The notes under the pieces were generated by a model. The model was not told where the DNA came from and did no database searches. It saw only the letters and a list, made by a program, of their open reading frames with translations. DNA of 64,000 nucleotides from the NCBI RefSeq assembly GCF_009696575.1, contig NZ_VULQ01000002.1, positions 237,926-301,925 on the forward strand, given 5' to 3'. Below, piece after piece: positions 18,794 to 27,300 of this stretch. The stretch is from Anaerococcus porci. Lineage in GTDB: Bacteria > Bacillota > Clostridia > Tissierellales > Peptoniphilaceae. The first letter of the stretch is position 1; each line of letters starts with the position of its first letter. Made by a program: the position numbers and the translations under genes.

Positions 18794-18976
18794 TTAATTA
18801 ATTTTATCTTTTAATAAATAAATACCTTCCATTACAGTATCTATTTTTGTTTTCTTTAATTTTTTTGAGCAATACTCTATATCTTTCATCTCTTTTTCAG
18901 AAATCCTCAACGAAAGTCTTTTATTTCTTGGATAATCACCTTTAATTGGTCTACCCATTTTCTTTTTATCTTTCAT
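18794..18976 (-). CDS. RHH (Arc/Mnt-like) DNA-binding protein A
   Basis: 60 residues. MKDKKKMGRPIKGDYPRNKR, then RLSLRISEKEMKDIEYCSKK and a second helix, a typical ribbon-helix-helix. Paralogue of 40022-40219 (same MGRPI start). The first codons overlap the end of a 39-residue peptide gene. Likely repressor of the cassette promoter, as Arc and Mnt are in P22. Confidence 0.8.
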   Translation of the reverse strand: MKDKKKMGRPIKGDYPRNKRLSLRISEKEMKDIEYCSKKLKKTKIDTVMEGIYLLKDKIN

Positions 18977-19085
18977 ATTTTAAGTATTTTTCTTTTAGTT
19001 TTTTCTTAGCTTCTTCTAAGTCTTTACTTTCTTCTAAAAGCTCCAAAACACTTTTTAAAAACTCTTTAAATTCCTTATCTGTCAT
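18966..19085 (-). CDS. Micropeptide A2, ESKxLEEA type, 39 residues
   Basis: MTDKEFKEFLKSVLELLEES then KDLEEAKKKLKEKYLKYER. Preceded by AGGAGGATATT. Shares ESK-(N/D)-LEEA-K with 19128-19232 and 40312-40452. Its last 11 bases overlap the RHH start, so the two are coupled. A short amphipathic helix; function unknown. Confidence 0.65.
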   Translation of the reverse strand: MTDKEFKEFLKSVLELLEESKDLEEAKKKLKEKYLKYER

Positions 19086-19127
19086 AATATCCTCCTAACA
19101 ATTAGCTAAGGGGCTAAGCCCCTAGCC

Positions 19128-19232
19128 TTATAGTAACTTTCTTATTTCTTCTTTGGCTTCTTCAAGATTTTTACTTTTTTCAAGTATTATTAAAATCAAT
19201 TGAATTACCTTTTGAAACTGTTCATTTGTCAT
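19128..19232 (-). CDS. Micropeptide A1, ESKxLEEA type, 34 residues
   Basis: First gene after the cassette promoter, preceded by AAAGGGGGC. Contains LILEKSKNLEEAKEEIRKLL-like sequence paralogous to A2 and B1. A GGGGCTTAGCCCC hairpin lies between it and A2. Confidence 0.6.
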   Translation of the reverse strand: MTNEQFQKVIQLILIILEKSKNLEEAKEEIRKLL

Positions 19233-19263
19233 TTTACTGCCCCCTTTCTTATTTGTTAATTAT

Positions 19264-19292
19264 ATTATAATATAAGGCTACCCATAAGTCAA
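19264..19292 (-). promoter_or_regulatory. Promoter of the RHH-antirepressor cassette A
   Basis: TTGACT (19292-19287), 17-bp spacer, TATAAT (19269-19264). It shares TTGACTTATG...GGGTA and TATAATATAATTA with the cassette B promoter, so a common regulator (probably the RHH proteins) is likely. Confidence 0.75.
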
Positions 19293-19323
19293 GCACTTTT
19301 TAAAACTTTTTTATTTTTTCGCA

Positions 19324-19350
19324 CAAAAAAGCCCCCACTTAAGGGGACTG
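19324..19350 (-). terminator. Minus-strand terminator
   Basis: CAGTCCCCTTAAGTGGGGGCT then TTTTTTGTG on the minus strand. It would end transcripts running leftwards from the holin or an antisense RNA over the type I toxin locus. Confidence 0.75.
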
Positions 19351-19400
19351 ATAATATATATCCTTTTAAACCATAATAATATATGCTATTATATTATCAT

Positions 19401-19420
19401 CTCCTATAAAGGAGGTGATT
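19401..19420 (+). promoter_or_regulatory. Hairpin masking the toxin ribosome-binding site
   Basis: CTCCTATAAAGGAGGTGATT: CTCC(T) can pair with (A)GGAG of the very strong Shine-Dalgarno sequence just before the ATG at 19423. A self-sequestered RBS is a hallmark of type I toxin mRNAs. Confidence 0.6.
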
Positions 19421-19422
19421 AT

Positions 19423-19518
19423 ATGGAGATAGTATCTTATCTAATGGAAAATTTTATTTTTCCCTTGTTAGTTGCTCTTATCTTAAGATATATTAATAAG
19501 AAAAGCAAAAACAAGTAA
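19423..19518 (+). CDS. Fst/Ldr-like small membrane toxin candidate, 31 residues
   Basis: MEIVSYLMENFIFPLLVALI followed by LRYINKKSKNK. One membrane span with an F-x-P turn near its start and a basic tail, as in the Fst/Ldr type I toxin superfamily. The RBS is masked by a hairpin and a strong hairpin terminator follows. It is the only plus-strand gene in this part of the prophage. The antitoxin RNA would be expected on the minus strand over 19520-19620; not proven. Confidence 0.65.
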   Translation: MEIVSYLMENFIFPLLVALILRYINKKSKNK

Positions 19519-19525
19519 AAGACAA

Positions 19526-19554
19526 GACGGTAGTTGCAGCTACCGTCTTTTTTT
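19526..19554 (+). terminator. Terminator of the toxin mRNA
   Basis: GACGGTAGTTGCAGCTACCGTC followed by seven T. On the minus strand it is followed by TTGTCTTTT, so it could work in both directions, as in par-type toxin loci. Confidence 0.85.
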
Positions 19555-19590
19555 GTCTTTGATTCATGAAGAATCGTATCTTATCTAATT

Positions 19591-19619
19591 TCCTTGAGGG
19601 TTGATCAAGGGCTTTTTTG
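19591..19619 (+). terminator. Orphan plus-strand terminator
   Basis: CCTTGAGGGTTGATCAAGG then GCTTTTTT, plus strand, with no plus-strand gene before it other than the toxin locus. May be a second terminator of that locus. Confidence 0.55.
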
Positions 19620-19673
19620 TGGTCTAAGAGGTTGCTTCTCTTACAAACATTATAATACCCCCTTAATCTTTTT

Positions 19674-20054
19674 TCAAGTTCTCTTACTCTCCCAAACCTT
19701 AGACTCAATAGCAGAATTCAAAAACTTATCAGTATTCTCAAACTCTTCCTCTAAGATTTCTTTAGTTTCTTTATCCAACATATCTAATACTGCCCTTTTA
19801 GATGAATTAAAAGCTTCTTCTGCTTCTCCTTTACCAAATCCATTTTTATCTTTTAACTCTTTTACAAAAGTTTGATTAGTAGTATTAACAGCAAGAGTTA
19901 CAATCTCCAAAGCCTTATCAATAGCCCTCTTTGCTTTCTCATTCTTAATATTATTTTTTGTATACTCTTTAACTTGATCTACAGCAATTTTAATTACTGC
20001 AAATAAAGCTATAGTAACAATAGTTAGACCTAAATTATTTAATATATTTTCCAT
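19674..20054 (-). CDS. Phage holin, LLH family
   Basis: 126 residues: one N-terminal hydrophobic segment (LGLTIVTIALFAVIKIAV), then a long charged helical region including KAKRAIDKALEIVTLAVN, typical of LLH-type phage holins. It should form membrane lesions that release the endolysin. Separated from the endolysin gene by an inserted HicAB/HicB block, which is unusual because holin and endolysin normally adjoin. Confidence 0.78.
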   Translation of the reverse strand: MENILNNLGLTIVTIALFAVIKIAVDQVKEYTKNNIKNEKAKRAIDKALEIVTLAVNTTNQTFVKELKDKNGFGKGEAEEAFNSSKRAVLDMLDKETKEILEEEFENTDKFLNSAIESKVWESKRT

Positions 20055-20080
20055 TTTTAAACTCCTTTAAATTTAAACAC

Positions 20081-20113
20081 TAAAAAAGCGACTACTTATG
20101 TAATCGCTTAAAA
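20081..20113 (-). terminator. Terminator of hicAB, copy 1 of an exact 33-bp repeat
   Basis: Minus strand: AAGCGATTACATAAGTAGTCGC then TTTTTTA. An identical 33-bp sequence is at 20882-20914 after the orphan hicB. Confidence 0.85.
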
Positions 20114-20131
20114 TTTTTTTATTTACTTAAT

Positions 20132-20569
20132 TTATTCTATTTCAAATTCCTTTTCTAAAGCTTCTGTTAAAAGCTTAGAAAAATTTATATTAGCACTTTT
20201 CCCCATTTCGTTTAAGTAAGATGGTATAGTTACATTCTTTTTTACCGTTCTATTATCATATTTTTTAACATAATCTGTCAAATCAAGACCTACATATGAT
20301 TTAAAACTTCCTTCATAAGAAAAATATTCTTTACCATTTTCATCAATGCTATTCATAATGTCAATATCTTCTAACCTTGATGATTTGGGTAGATCTTCTA
20401 ATTTAGAATAATCATCAAATAAGTAGCCACCCAAGACATCATTAGCCATATATAAGGCATCTTTTATATCATCCCCACATGAAATACATCCTGGTAAATC
20501 TGGAAATAAAATTGTATAGCCATTACTTTCTTTATCTTTTAAAAATACAGCTGGATAAGATATAAACAT
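20132..20569 (-). CDS. hicB: HicB antitoxin
   Basis: 145 residues. N-terminal HicB fold (YTILFPDLPGCISCGD, degraded RNase H-like) and a C-terminal RHH region (VTIPSYLNEMGKSANINFSK) for operator binding. Neutralises the adjacent HicA RNase. Encoded after hicA, the usual order for this pair. Confidence 0.9.
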   Translation of the reverse strand: MFISYPAVFLKDKESNGYTILFPDLPGCISCGDDIKDALYMANDVLGGYLFDDYSKLEDLPKSSRLEDIDIMNSIDENGKEYFSYEGSFKSYVGLDLTDYVKKYDNRTVKKNVTIPSYLNEMGKSANINFSKLLTEALEKEFEIE

Positions 20570-20601
20570 AAATACACTCCTTTAAATTTAGTAAGGAGGG
20601 G

Positions 20602-20796
20602 CTATTTTAGCCCCGCTTGTTTTAAGATTACATTTTCTGTACCTTTAGGTAGGTCTTTTCCTCCATGGTCAGGTACTGTTGTAATCTTACCTGTCTTAAA
20701 GTTTTTGAATTTCTTGTGAGAACCATCACCAGATGGTATATAGGTAAATCCATTTTTCTTTAAGAACTTAATCATTTGCTTTGACGTCATTGGCAT
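20602..20796 (-). CDS. hicA: HicA toxin (mRNA interferase)
   Basis: 64 residues with the dsRBD-like HicA fold: KQMIKFLKKNGFTYIPSGDG, then the active-site His in GSHKKF and the TTVPDHGGKDLPKGT segment. Cleaves mRNA when free of HicB. RBS GGAGGAAATC precedes the ATG. Confidence 0.92.
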   Translation of the reverse strand: MPMTSKQMIKFLKKNGFTYIPSGDGSHKKFKNFKTGKITTVPDHGGKDLPKGTENVILKQAGLK

Positions 20797-20881
20797 AATG
20801 ATTTCCTCCTTACACTATTATTATACACATTAATACGCATAGTGTCAAATAATTTTTAAAACCTTTTTAATATTTTCTCAT

Positions 20882-20914
20882 TAAAAAAGCGACTACTTAT
20901 GTAATCGCTTAAAA
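20882..20914 (-). terminator. Terminator of orphan hicB, copy 2 of the 33-bp repeat
   Basis: Exact copy of 20081-20113. Similarity continues upstream (AAATTAAGTAAATAA on the minus strand), so the ends of the two hicB genes share a duplicated segment. Confidence 0.85.
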
Positions 20915-20915
20915 C

Positions 20916-21263
20916 TTATTTACTTAATTTATACAAAATTAATTGATTTAATGATGTATTTTCTTTTTGTGCTTGCTCCGCTAAAAACTTATGCAAACTT
21001 TTAGGGATTCTTGCTAATATCCTACCAGAGTATTTTTCTTCAATTGGTTCTGGTATTTCTTCACCATCTTCGATTCTATCTTCAATTGCCATTTCTAATA
21101 ATTCACGAATATTTTTATACAATTCTTCTATTGTACCACCAACTGTTTTTACATCGTATAATTCTTCCACTCTACCAGCATAATAATGACCTGTTTCATC
21201 ATTAATTTCTTTAGTAATTATAGTATATGGTAATGATAAATAGTATTGCAAATCCTTCTTCAT
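20916..21263 (-). CDS. Orphan HicB-family antitoxin
   Basis: 115 residues: HicB core (ITKEINDETGHYYAGRVEEL, GGTIEELYKNIRELLEMAIE) and a C-terminal RHH (RIPKSLHKFLAEQAQKENTS). No complete hicA is next to it; only a 17-codon frame resembling a HicA start overlaps its ATG. It could be a lone repressor or a solitary antitoxin able to buffer HicA toxins. Confidence 0.85.
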   Translation of the reverse strand: MKKDLQYYLSLPYTIITKEINDETGHYYAGRVEELYDVKTVGGTIEELYKNIRELLEMAIEDRIEDGEEIPEPIEEKYSGRILARIPKSLHKFLAEQAQKENTSLNQLILYKLSK

Positions 21264-21313
21264 ATGTCATAAATAGGTGGGTTAATAATGAGTTTAACCA
21301 CTTTTTTACCCAT
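21260..21313 (-). pseudogene. 17-codon leader, possible hicA remnant
   Basis: Starts MGKKVVKLI after AAGGAGGTATAA and stops in TGA overlapping the hicB ATG (ATATGA). The opening resembles HicA starts, so it may be the relic of a deleted toxin that keeps translational coupling to hicB. Confidence 0.4.
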
Positions 21314-21373
21314 TTATACCTCCTTCCTATTTATATAATACTATATATGATATCATATTTCAAGTATTAAGCA

Positions 21374-21405
21374 TAAAAAAAGAACAGCGTGGTTAAACTG
21401 TTCTA
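21374..21405 (-). terminator. Terminator downstream of the endolysin
   Basis: Minus strand: AGAACAGTTTAACCACGCTGTTCT then seven T. Confidence 0.8.
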
Positions 21406-21461
21406 GTATAAATGGGTTTGTTCTTTAATTAAATAATACTACATATAATACTATAAGTCAA

Positions 21462-22217
21462 TTAAAACTTTATCCAAGGTGTAGTATCTCCTGTTAATTG
21501 TCTATAAGCTACAAATCTTCTTTCGCCCGAATATCCAATATAAGATATCCACCTAAAACCATCACCCTCATACACACTGTCATAGTTTATTTTTTGTCCT
21601 TTGCCATATTGTGCAACTATTGCAGAGTTTGTGCTTGCATCCGCTCTTACGTTACATACAGCTTGGGTTATACCATACCAATTTTCGTTTTTAATAAATT
21701 TCTTTCCACCACTATATTCTTCTTGTTTTATTTCTGTTCTTTCTGTAGTATTATCTACATTGCCTATCGGTCTAAAATATCTTACAGGATAATAGCTATT
21801 GTCTAAATAATACCAATATCCCTCGGATTCGTTGTTTGTTGTTACTGTCCAATTTTGCCCAGCGTTGCAATGTATTATTTCACCTTTTCTTAAAAATATA
21901 CCTGTATGTCCATATTCACCACCAGAACCACCCTCACGTCCTTTTACGAATATATCACCTCGTCTTACCTCTTTATAAGAGATTTCTTTAAGATATTTGC
22001 CTTGTCTAGCAAGCTTAAATAAATCCTCGGTAGAGCCATTCCACATTGTTTCTGGGATAAATCCGCCCTTTTTTAAGCACTTATAAACAAAAGATGAGCA
22101 ATCATCTGTATTAGAGTTATAAGAGGCTTCTGCTCCTATTCTTCCACCACCCATTACATACTTAGGTACATGCCATCTACTTTTAGCATAAGTAATCATA
22201 TTTTCTACACTTGCCAT
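21462..22217 (-). CDS. Endolysin: NlpC/P60-like amidohydrolase plus SH3 domain
   Basis: 251 residues. Catalytic domain about 1-150 with the Cys in DDCSSFVYKCLKKGG and the His in GEYGHTGIFL; a linker rich in charged residues; SH3-type cell-wall-binding domain about 180-251 (AVCNVRADASTNSAIVAQYG). It should cut peptidoglycan at the end of infection. No signal peptide, so it needs the holin. Confidence 0.9.
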   Translation of the reverse strand: MASVENMITYAKSRWHVPKYVMGGGRIGAEASYNSNTDDCSSFVYKCLKKGGFIPETMWNGSTEDLFKLARQGKYLKEISYKEVRRGDIFVKGREGGSGGEYGHTGIFLRKGEIIHCNAGQNWTVTTNNESEGYWYYLDNSYYPVRYFRPIGNVDNTTERTEIKQEEYSGGKKFIKNENWYGITQAVCNVRADASTNSAIVAQYGKGQKINYDSVYEGDGFRWISYIGYSGERRFVAYRQLTGDTTPWIKF

Positions 22218-22274
22218 AATTTCCTCCTTATTTTTTTGTTATATAAAAGGACTAGGTTTGTAGCCTAGTCCCTA

Positions 22275-22787
22275 TTATTTTTTTAATTCGTCAAAAAGTT
22301 TATCTATTTTTTTGTCTAATTCTTCTATCATTTCTTTTTTTGCAAGGTCATCTTGCACGTTTATAGCTATATTAAGCATATCTTTTAATTCTTTTATAGT
22401 TTCATTTACTTCTTTAAAGCTACAATTAGCGTTGCTTTCATGTACTGATAACTTATCCCCTAATGCTAAAACACTAGCGTTGCTATTTTCTACTGCTTTT
22501 GTCACTTCTTTTATTAAATCCTGCAAGGCTTTTGTATTTTCTTCTCTTGTTTTTTCTTCTCTCTCATCTCTTTTCCTTTGCTCCTTTCTGTCCTCTTCCC
22601 TTTGTTTTCTTTCAAACGCTCGGTCTTCGTCTTTCATTTTTTGTTCTTGTTTTATTTTTTGTCTTTCCATTAAAATCTTTCCGACAAAATAAAACACTAA
22701 AATAGCAATAACAAATACTGCTATTGCCTGTAATGCCCCATTGTCGGTTATTATTGTATTTACTTCTGTTGGTGTTGGAGTACTCAT
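22275..22787 (-). CDS. Membrane-anchored coiled-coil protein, lysis-associated
   Basis: 170 residues: a periplasm-facing-like N-terminus, one strong membrane span (ALQAIAVFVIAILVFYFVGK), then a highly charged coiled coil (KQREEDRKEQRKRDEREEK) and a second helical region. Position just before the endolysin suggests a holin-like or lysis-regulating role (compare XhlA-type proteins), but no defined family is recognised. Confidence 0.7.
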   Translation of the reverse strand: MSTPTPTEVNTIITDNGALQAIAVFVIAILVFYFVGKILMERQKIKQEQKMKDEDRAFERKQREEDRKEQRKRDEREEKTREENTKALQDLIKEVTKAVENSNASVLALGDKLSVHESNANCSFKEVNETIKELKDMLNIAINVQDDLAKKEMIEELDKKIDKLFDELKK

Positions 22788-22815
22788 TTATCAACTCCTT
22801 TCTTTATTTTTATAT

Positions 22816-22842
22816 TAAAAAAGACAGTTTTTAAACTGTCTT
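22816..22842 (-). terminator. Terminator of relBE pair 1
   Basis: Minus strand: AAGACAGTTTAAAAACTGTC then TTTTTTAATAT. Confidence 0.8.
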
Positions 22843-22856
22843 AATTGCCAACTACT

Positions 22857-23120
22857 CTATTTATAAACTTCTCTCCTGTGTCCTAGGTCGATAATAAAGA
22901 TTATCATTTTGTCATCTTCTATCTTAGCAAATATCCTATAATCTCCTGCCCTATATCTCCATATGCCTTTTAAATTACCTTTTAAAGCTTTTCCTTTGGT
23001 TCTAGGGTCTTTTATATTTACTAAGTTTTTTATCACCCAATTCTTAATTACTCTTACTGTCTGCTTATCCATCTTAGATAGCTTTTTATAAACACTTTCT
23101 AAGATTTCTACTTTATACAC
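22857..23120 (-). CDS. relE: RelE-family toxin (pair 1)
   Basis: 87 residues of the RelE/StbE mRNA interferase fold: DPRTKGKALKGNLKGIWRYR, GDYRIFAKIED and the C-terminal DLGHRREVYK. Overlaps the antitoxin gene by eight bases. Similar to the second RelE at 46652-46924. Confidence 0.9.
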   Translation of the reverse strand: MYKVEILESVYKKLSKMDKQTVRVIKNWVIKNLVNIKDPRTKGKALKGNLKGIWRYRAGDYRIFAKIEDDKMIIFIIDLGHRREVYK

Positions 23121-23337
23121 CTAACTTCTCCCAGACTTCTGTATGGTCATAGGCTTTTTCTTTACCTATCCTATTTTGGGCTTCCAATATTCTTTCTTCA
23201 TCTAATTTTAAATCATCTTCAATTTCATCTAGTATTAAATTTCTTAAAGTTTCAGATAAATTCAGATTGTTAACTTTTACATAATCTTTAATTAGCCTTT
23301 CTTCATCTTTACTTACTCTAAAAGATATACTTGCCAT
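23113..23337 (-). CDS. relB: RelB/RHH antitoxin (pair 1)
   Basis: 74 residues: RHH N-terminus (SISFRVSKDEERLIKDYVKV, NLSETLRNLILDEI) and an acidic toxin-binding tail ending TEVWEKLGV. The upstream region has a TTGACA-like -35 (GGCTTGACAAGG is absent; the visible signal is ACAAGGCTATACTCTTAATG), so promoter placement is uncertain. Confidence 0.87.
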   Translation of the reverse strand: MASISFRVSKDEERLIKDYVKVNNLNLSETLRNLILDEIEDDLKLDEERILEAQNRIGKEKAYDHTEVWEKLGV

Positions 23338-23471
23338 ATTGACCTCCCTATTGTATTACTTGTAATACAATTATACATTAAGAGTATAGCCTTGTCAATA
23401 TATGCAAATAAATATATGTCTGTCTTAGAGTGGGGGAATATCGGATGTTCGCATTTTTACTCTTTTATATT

Positions 23472-23693
23472 TTAATATTTTAATATTCCCGCTAATCTTT
23501 TCATTTTTATTATTTCTAAGTCAAATTTATTTTCTTCTATATATATTTCTACAGATTTTCTTATTATCGCTTTTAATTTTTCATTATTTTTAACTTTCGA
23601 AAAAGAATTCATTATATCTTCTAAATCCTCACCTTTGTAATACATTCTATATACAAAATTTGATGTTATTACTCTTAAAAAAGCTATACTCAT
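23472..23693 (-). CDS. Small phage protein of unknown function
   Basis: 73 residues, mixed helix, no recognised motif. Overlaps the preceding gene by four bases, so it is the last gene of the tail-fibre operon. Position suggests a fibre accessory or tail protein. Confidence 0.6.
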   Translation of the reverse strand: MSIAFLRVITSNFVYRMYYKGEDLEDIMNSFSKVKNNEKLKAIIRKSVEIYIEENKFDLEIIKMKRLAGILKY

Positions 23694-24112
23694 TGTTGTC
23701 CTTCTTTCTTATCTGTATCTAGATTTTTTGGGTCTTCTATGGTGATTTTACTTTCAGTTGGATTAGGGGTTTCTTTTTCTTTTGGTGTTTCCTCCACCCC
23801 TAATTTATCGCTTATATCCCCTAACATATCATCTATTTTACTATCTGTCAGATTTCCACCTACTATGGTAGTTTGTAGGTCTAATATCATCTTTTTTTGT
23901 TTTATTAATTCCTTTTTTATTTCTCCTATTGCAAAGGTCGGATTTAATTCTAGATTTAATATTGATATAGCCTCTTGCCTTAGGATATCATCGTTATCTT
24001 TTGTCCTATCTCCTATTAGGCTTACTACAAAATCCCTGTATGGATCTTCTTGCATTAGTCTTACTTTTGTTTCATTCAATCCACTATAATACATTTTTTC
24101 AATTTTAAACAT
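23690..24112 (-). CDS. Tail-associated protein with acidic Pro/Lys-rich C-terminus
   Basis: 140 residues. N-terminal globular part (YRDFVVSLIGDRTKDNDDIL); the last 45 residues are low complexity (EETPKEKETPNPTESK). Overlaps both neighbours. Not a recognised family; operon position after the fibre suggests a virion or fibre-related role. Confidence 0.6.
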   Translation of the reverse strand: MFKIEKMYYSGLNETKVRLMQEDPYRDFVVSLIGDRTKDNDDILRQEAISILNLELNPTFAIGEIKKELIKQKKMILDLQTTIVGGNLTDSKIDDMLGDISDKLGVEETPKEKETPNPTESKITIEDPKNLDTDKKEGQQ

Positions 24113-24320
24113 TTTTTACCTCTTTTGCTTCACTTTTTTCTTTTGTCTTTTCTGCTGGTTGGTCTAATACTAACGGTCTGTTTTCTTCTCTTATTTTGTC
24201 TATATCTTCTTGTAGTTTTTTATTTTCTTCTTGTAGCTTTTCTACCTCTGCTTGCAATAGCAAGCTTTTATGTGTGGCTTGTGCCAGTTCGTCAATATAC
24301 AATTGTGTTAACTTATCCAT
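24105..24320 (-). CDS. Short coiled-coil protein following the tail fibre
   Basis: 71 residues with heptads (LLLQAEVEKLQEENKKLQED). Start overlaps the fibre stop (TAATG). Possibly a fibre chaperone or a structural cofactor; unrecognised. Confidence 0.6.
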   Translation of the reverse strand: MDKLTQLYIDELAQATHKSLLLQAEVEKLQEENKKLQEDIDKIREENRPLVLDQPAEKTKEKSEAKEVKNV

Positions 24321-27300
24321 TATAATGTCTCTCCTTTCGGACTATCCCAACTTACAGGTTGTAGATGGTCTTTGTTATCTGCTGCGTAATAATAATAAAA
24401 ATTGGTTTCGTTATCTCCAAAATAAAATAAATATCCTAATTTTTTATCAATGTGTTTAATTTTTAATACATTAGACGAGCTGGCTAATATTTCCATCTTT
24501 CCAAATCTTAGGGCGTTATATTGCATACTTGCGTTTTCGTTAAAAATAATACTGCTATCGTTATATACCTTATCAGGACTTAACCCCCACCTATCAAAGG
24601 TTATATAATTATGCCATAAATCATTTTCAAAATACGCAATCCCCAAAGATCCAGTTGCATAATGTCCTATATTTAAATCCATTCCACTATGATTTATAAA
24701 TTTCGAAACTGATATCATTCCAAATGTCTTACCATTCCAACGATTATCTCTAAATTGAATTTGATTGTAGTTAATATAAACCCCTACCTGATTAGACCCG
24801 TTTAAAGTGCTAAATGTTCCTTGTACATCTATATTTGCCCCCTCAAATCTTATTTTATCAGCTCTTATTAGGGCTGTACCCGGTGTTAAGTTTATTTCAG
24901 ATATTAATTCGCTCTTTTTTACTCTTTGCCTTATATCATTCTTATTAGTATCTATGTCTTTTCTAACGCTTGATACAGTTAAATTTATACTATCACTTAG
25001 CTGTTTTATGCTTGTTTTATTTTGGATTATTGTTGTTTGTAGGCTATCAAATCTCTCTCCTACTGTTACTTTTATTTGTTCAGCTATATTTGCTATTTGT
25101 CTATCTGTTTGTTCCTTGCTTGTAAAGTTCTTTTCTACAAATTCTTTTGTGCCTAGATATACCTTGTTTTTAGCGTCATTTATTGATTTATCAAAATCAT
25201 CTCTTAGTTTCCCAAATTCTTTTATAGTCCCCACACTTAGGGATTCTACATTTGCCTTTATTTTGTCATTTTCTATTTTAAAATCTGCTTTTACTTTTAT
25301 CAGTTCTCTTTCAATTTCTTCTTGGCTTACTGATACTATGTCTTCTAGGTCTTTATAACAAGGAGACCACTCAATAGCGGGAATATCACCTCGGCTTAAT
25401 ACCGCCCATTCTATCGATACTTTATTGTTATTCTTATCAGTTCCATTACCATTACTCCAAACATATAAATTAATATATGGTGGGTTAGTTTGTTCATAAT
25501 GTTTTGCTCCCCAAGATACATCAGCAAAAGTCTTCCAAGGGAAAGTAAAAGATTCTATTATATAATCATCGCTTGGATAAATATATTTACCTTTAAGAAT
25601 TATAGAACCACCTGAATTATATAAATTAAAGCCATCTCTCTTTTGTGTCTTTATTTTGCAAGTAAAAGTTACAAGCTCATCATCTTTTAAACTTTCACAT
25701 AGTTTCCATGTGCCTCCTACATAATTTACATTATCTACAATAGGCACATTAGACTTTCTCAAAAGATTTTGACCTATCTTGCCTGTCTTTCCATCTTTGC
25801 CATCTTTGCCATTTATTTCAGTTTTATGTGGTGTCCAACTTGTATTCTTTATCTCACCTGGTTCTACTTTCAATTCAGCATAAACTAAATCTAACCTATC
25901 ATCTTTATTAGACGCCTGGAATTGTATTTGTGGAACTAAATCCTTTAAATACACACCTGATATACTTATACGACCCGAGTACCCACTTATTATTTCATAA
26001 CGCTCAAAAAGGAATCCATTTATTCTTAAAAAGAAGCTTTGATTTGATAAATTTAATACGTAAAGTGAAAATGTATACTTTTCTCCAGCTATTAATTCGT
26101 CAACATCATCGTTAGAAAATCCTAAATAAACCTTTAAAAGTGAATCTCCTCCAGAAGTTGTAACATGAATACCATCATTAATATTAGTATTTGATATTTT
26201 ATATTTATTATCTAAAATTTTATAGGTGCAATCCTTATATGCTGTTAATTTTGTGAAGTTTCGACTATTGCGGAGCATATTCCAAGTATATATACTAGAT
26301 TCTCCATCTCTACCGGGTATCCCTTGCTTTCCAGCCTCTCCCTTATCCCCTTTATTACCTTTAACCAATTGCCAAGTATATTTACTAGGGTCAGTAGAGT
26401 CAGACTTAATATAGTCTGTATAAGTACCAATATAAGCCTTATCACCAGCTTGAGAAGTTGAAAATCCACTAGTTCCTGTAGAATTATTAGCCCATGCCGT
26501 GTGAAAATATGGTGTCTTACCATCAGCTCCAGCCTTACCAGGTATTCCCTGACTTCCATCTTTGCCAGGCTTTCCATCATCTCCAACATACTTAGACCAT
26601 TCATATTTACTAGGATTTATAGAATCAGCTTTTTCAAAATCTGTATAAAAGCCTATATACTTCTTGCCATTAGTTGCTGTTAATGTAAATCCAACAGCTC
26701 CATCTTGACTGTCAGCATAGGCAAAGTGCATGTATGATGTTCTCCCATCAGCTCCAGCTTTACCTGGCATACCATCTTTACCATCTCGACCAGGTGTCCC
26801 TTGCTTTCCAGGTAGACCATCTTTCCCATCTTTTCCTTTTAAAACTTTTATAATTTCCTCATCATTTAAAATTTCATCCTTTGATAATCTATCTTTAATT
26901 TCTTCAGTAAATTTATTATTTATCTTCCCCTGAGCTTCAATCGAAATATTAATTCCATTCAAACTCTTATCAATTTCCAACTGCCTATTTACAATCGGCT
27001 TTGTTTGACCAGTTTCAGGGTCAATATAAGTAGTTGTTTCTTTAATAACTTCATATATCTTGCTATCCGTCTGTTCTCTTTCACTCTTATAAATCTTAAA
27101 ACTATCCTCTGTATACCTTTTAGCTGTCGCTACACTCGCTTCAATAGATTTATCAGTAGTTTCAAATCTGCCCCTTGTTTCTTCCCACATTTTATCTGTT
27201 AATTCAATTATCTTTTCTTTATCATCTATTAAATCAACAGGCTTATTAGTTAGAGAAATCTCATTTTCAAATGGCTTATAAGGTCTTTTAATAATAGAAA

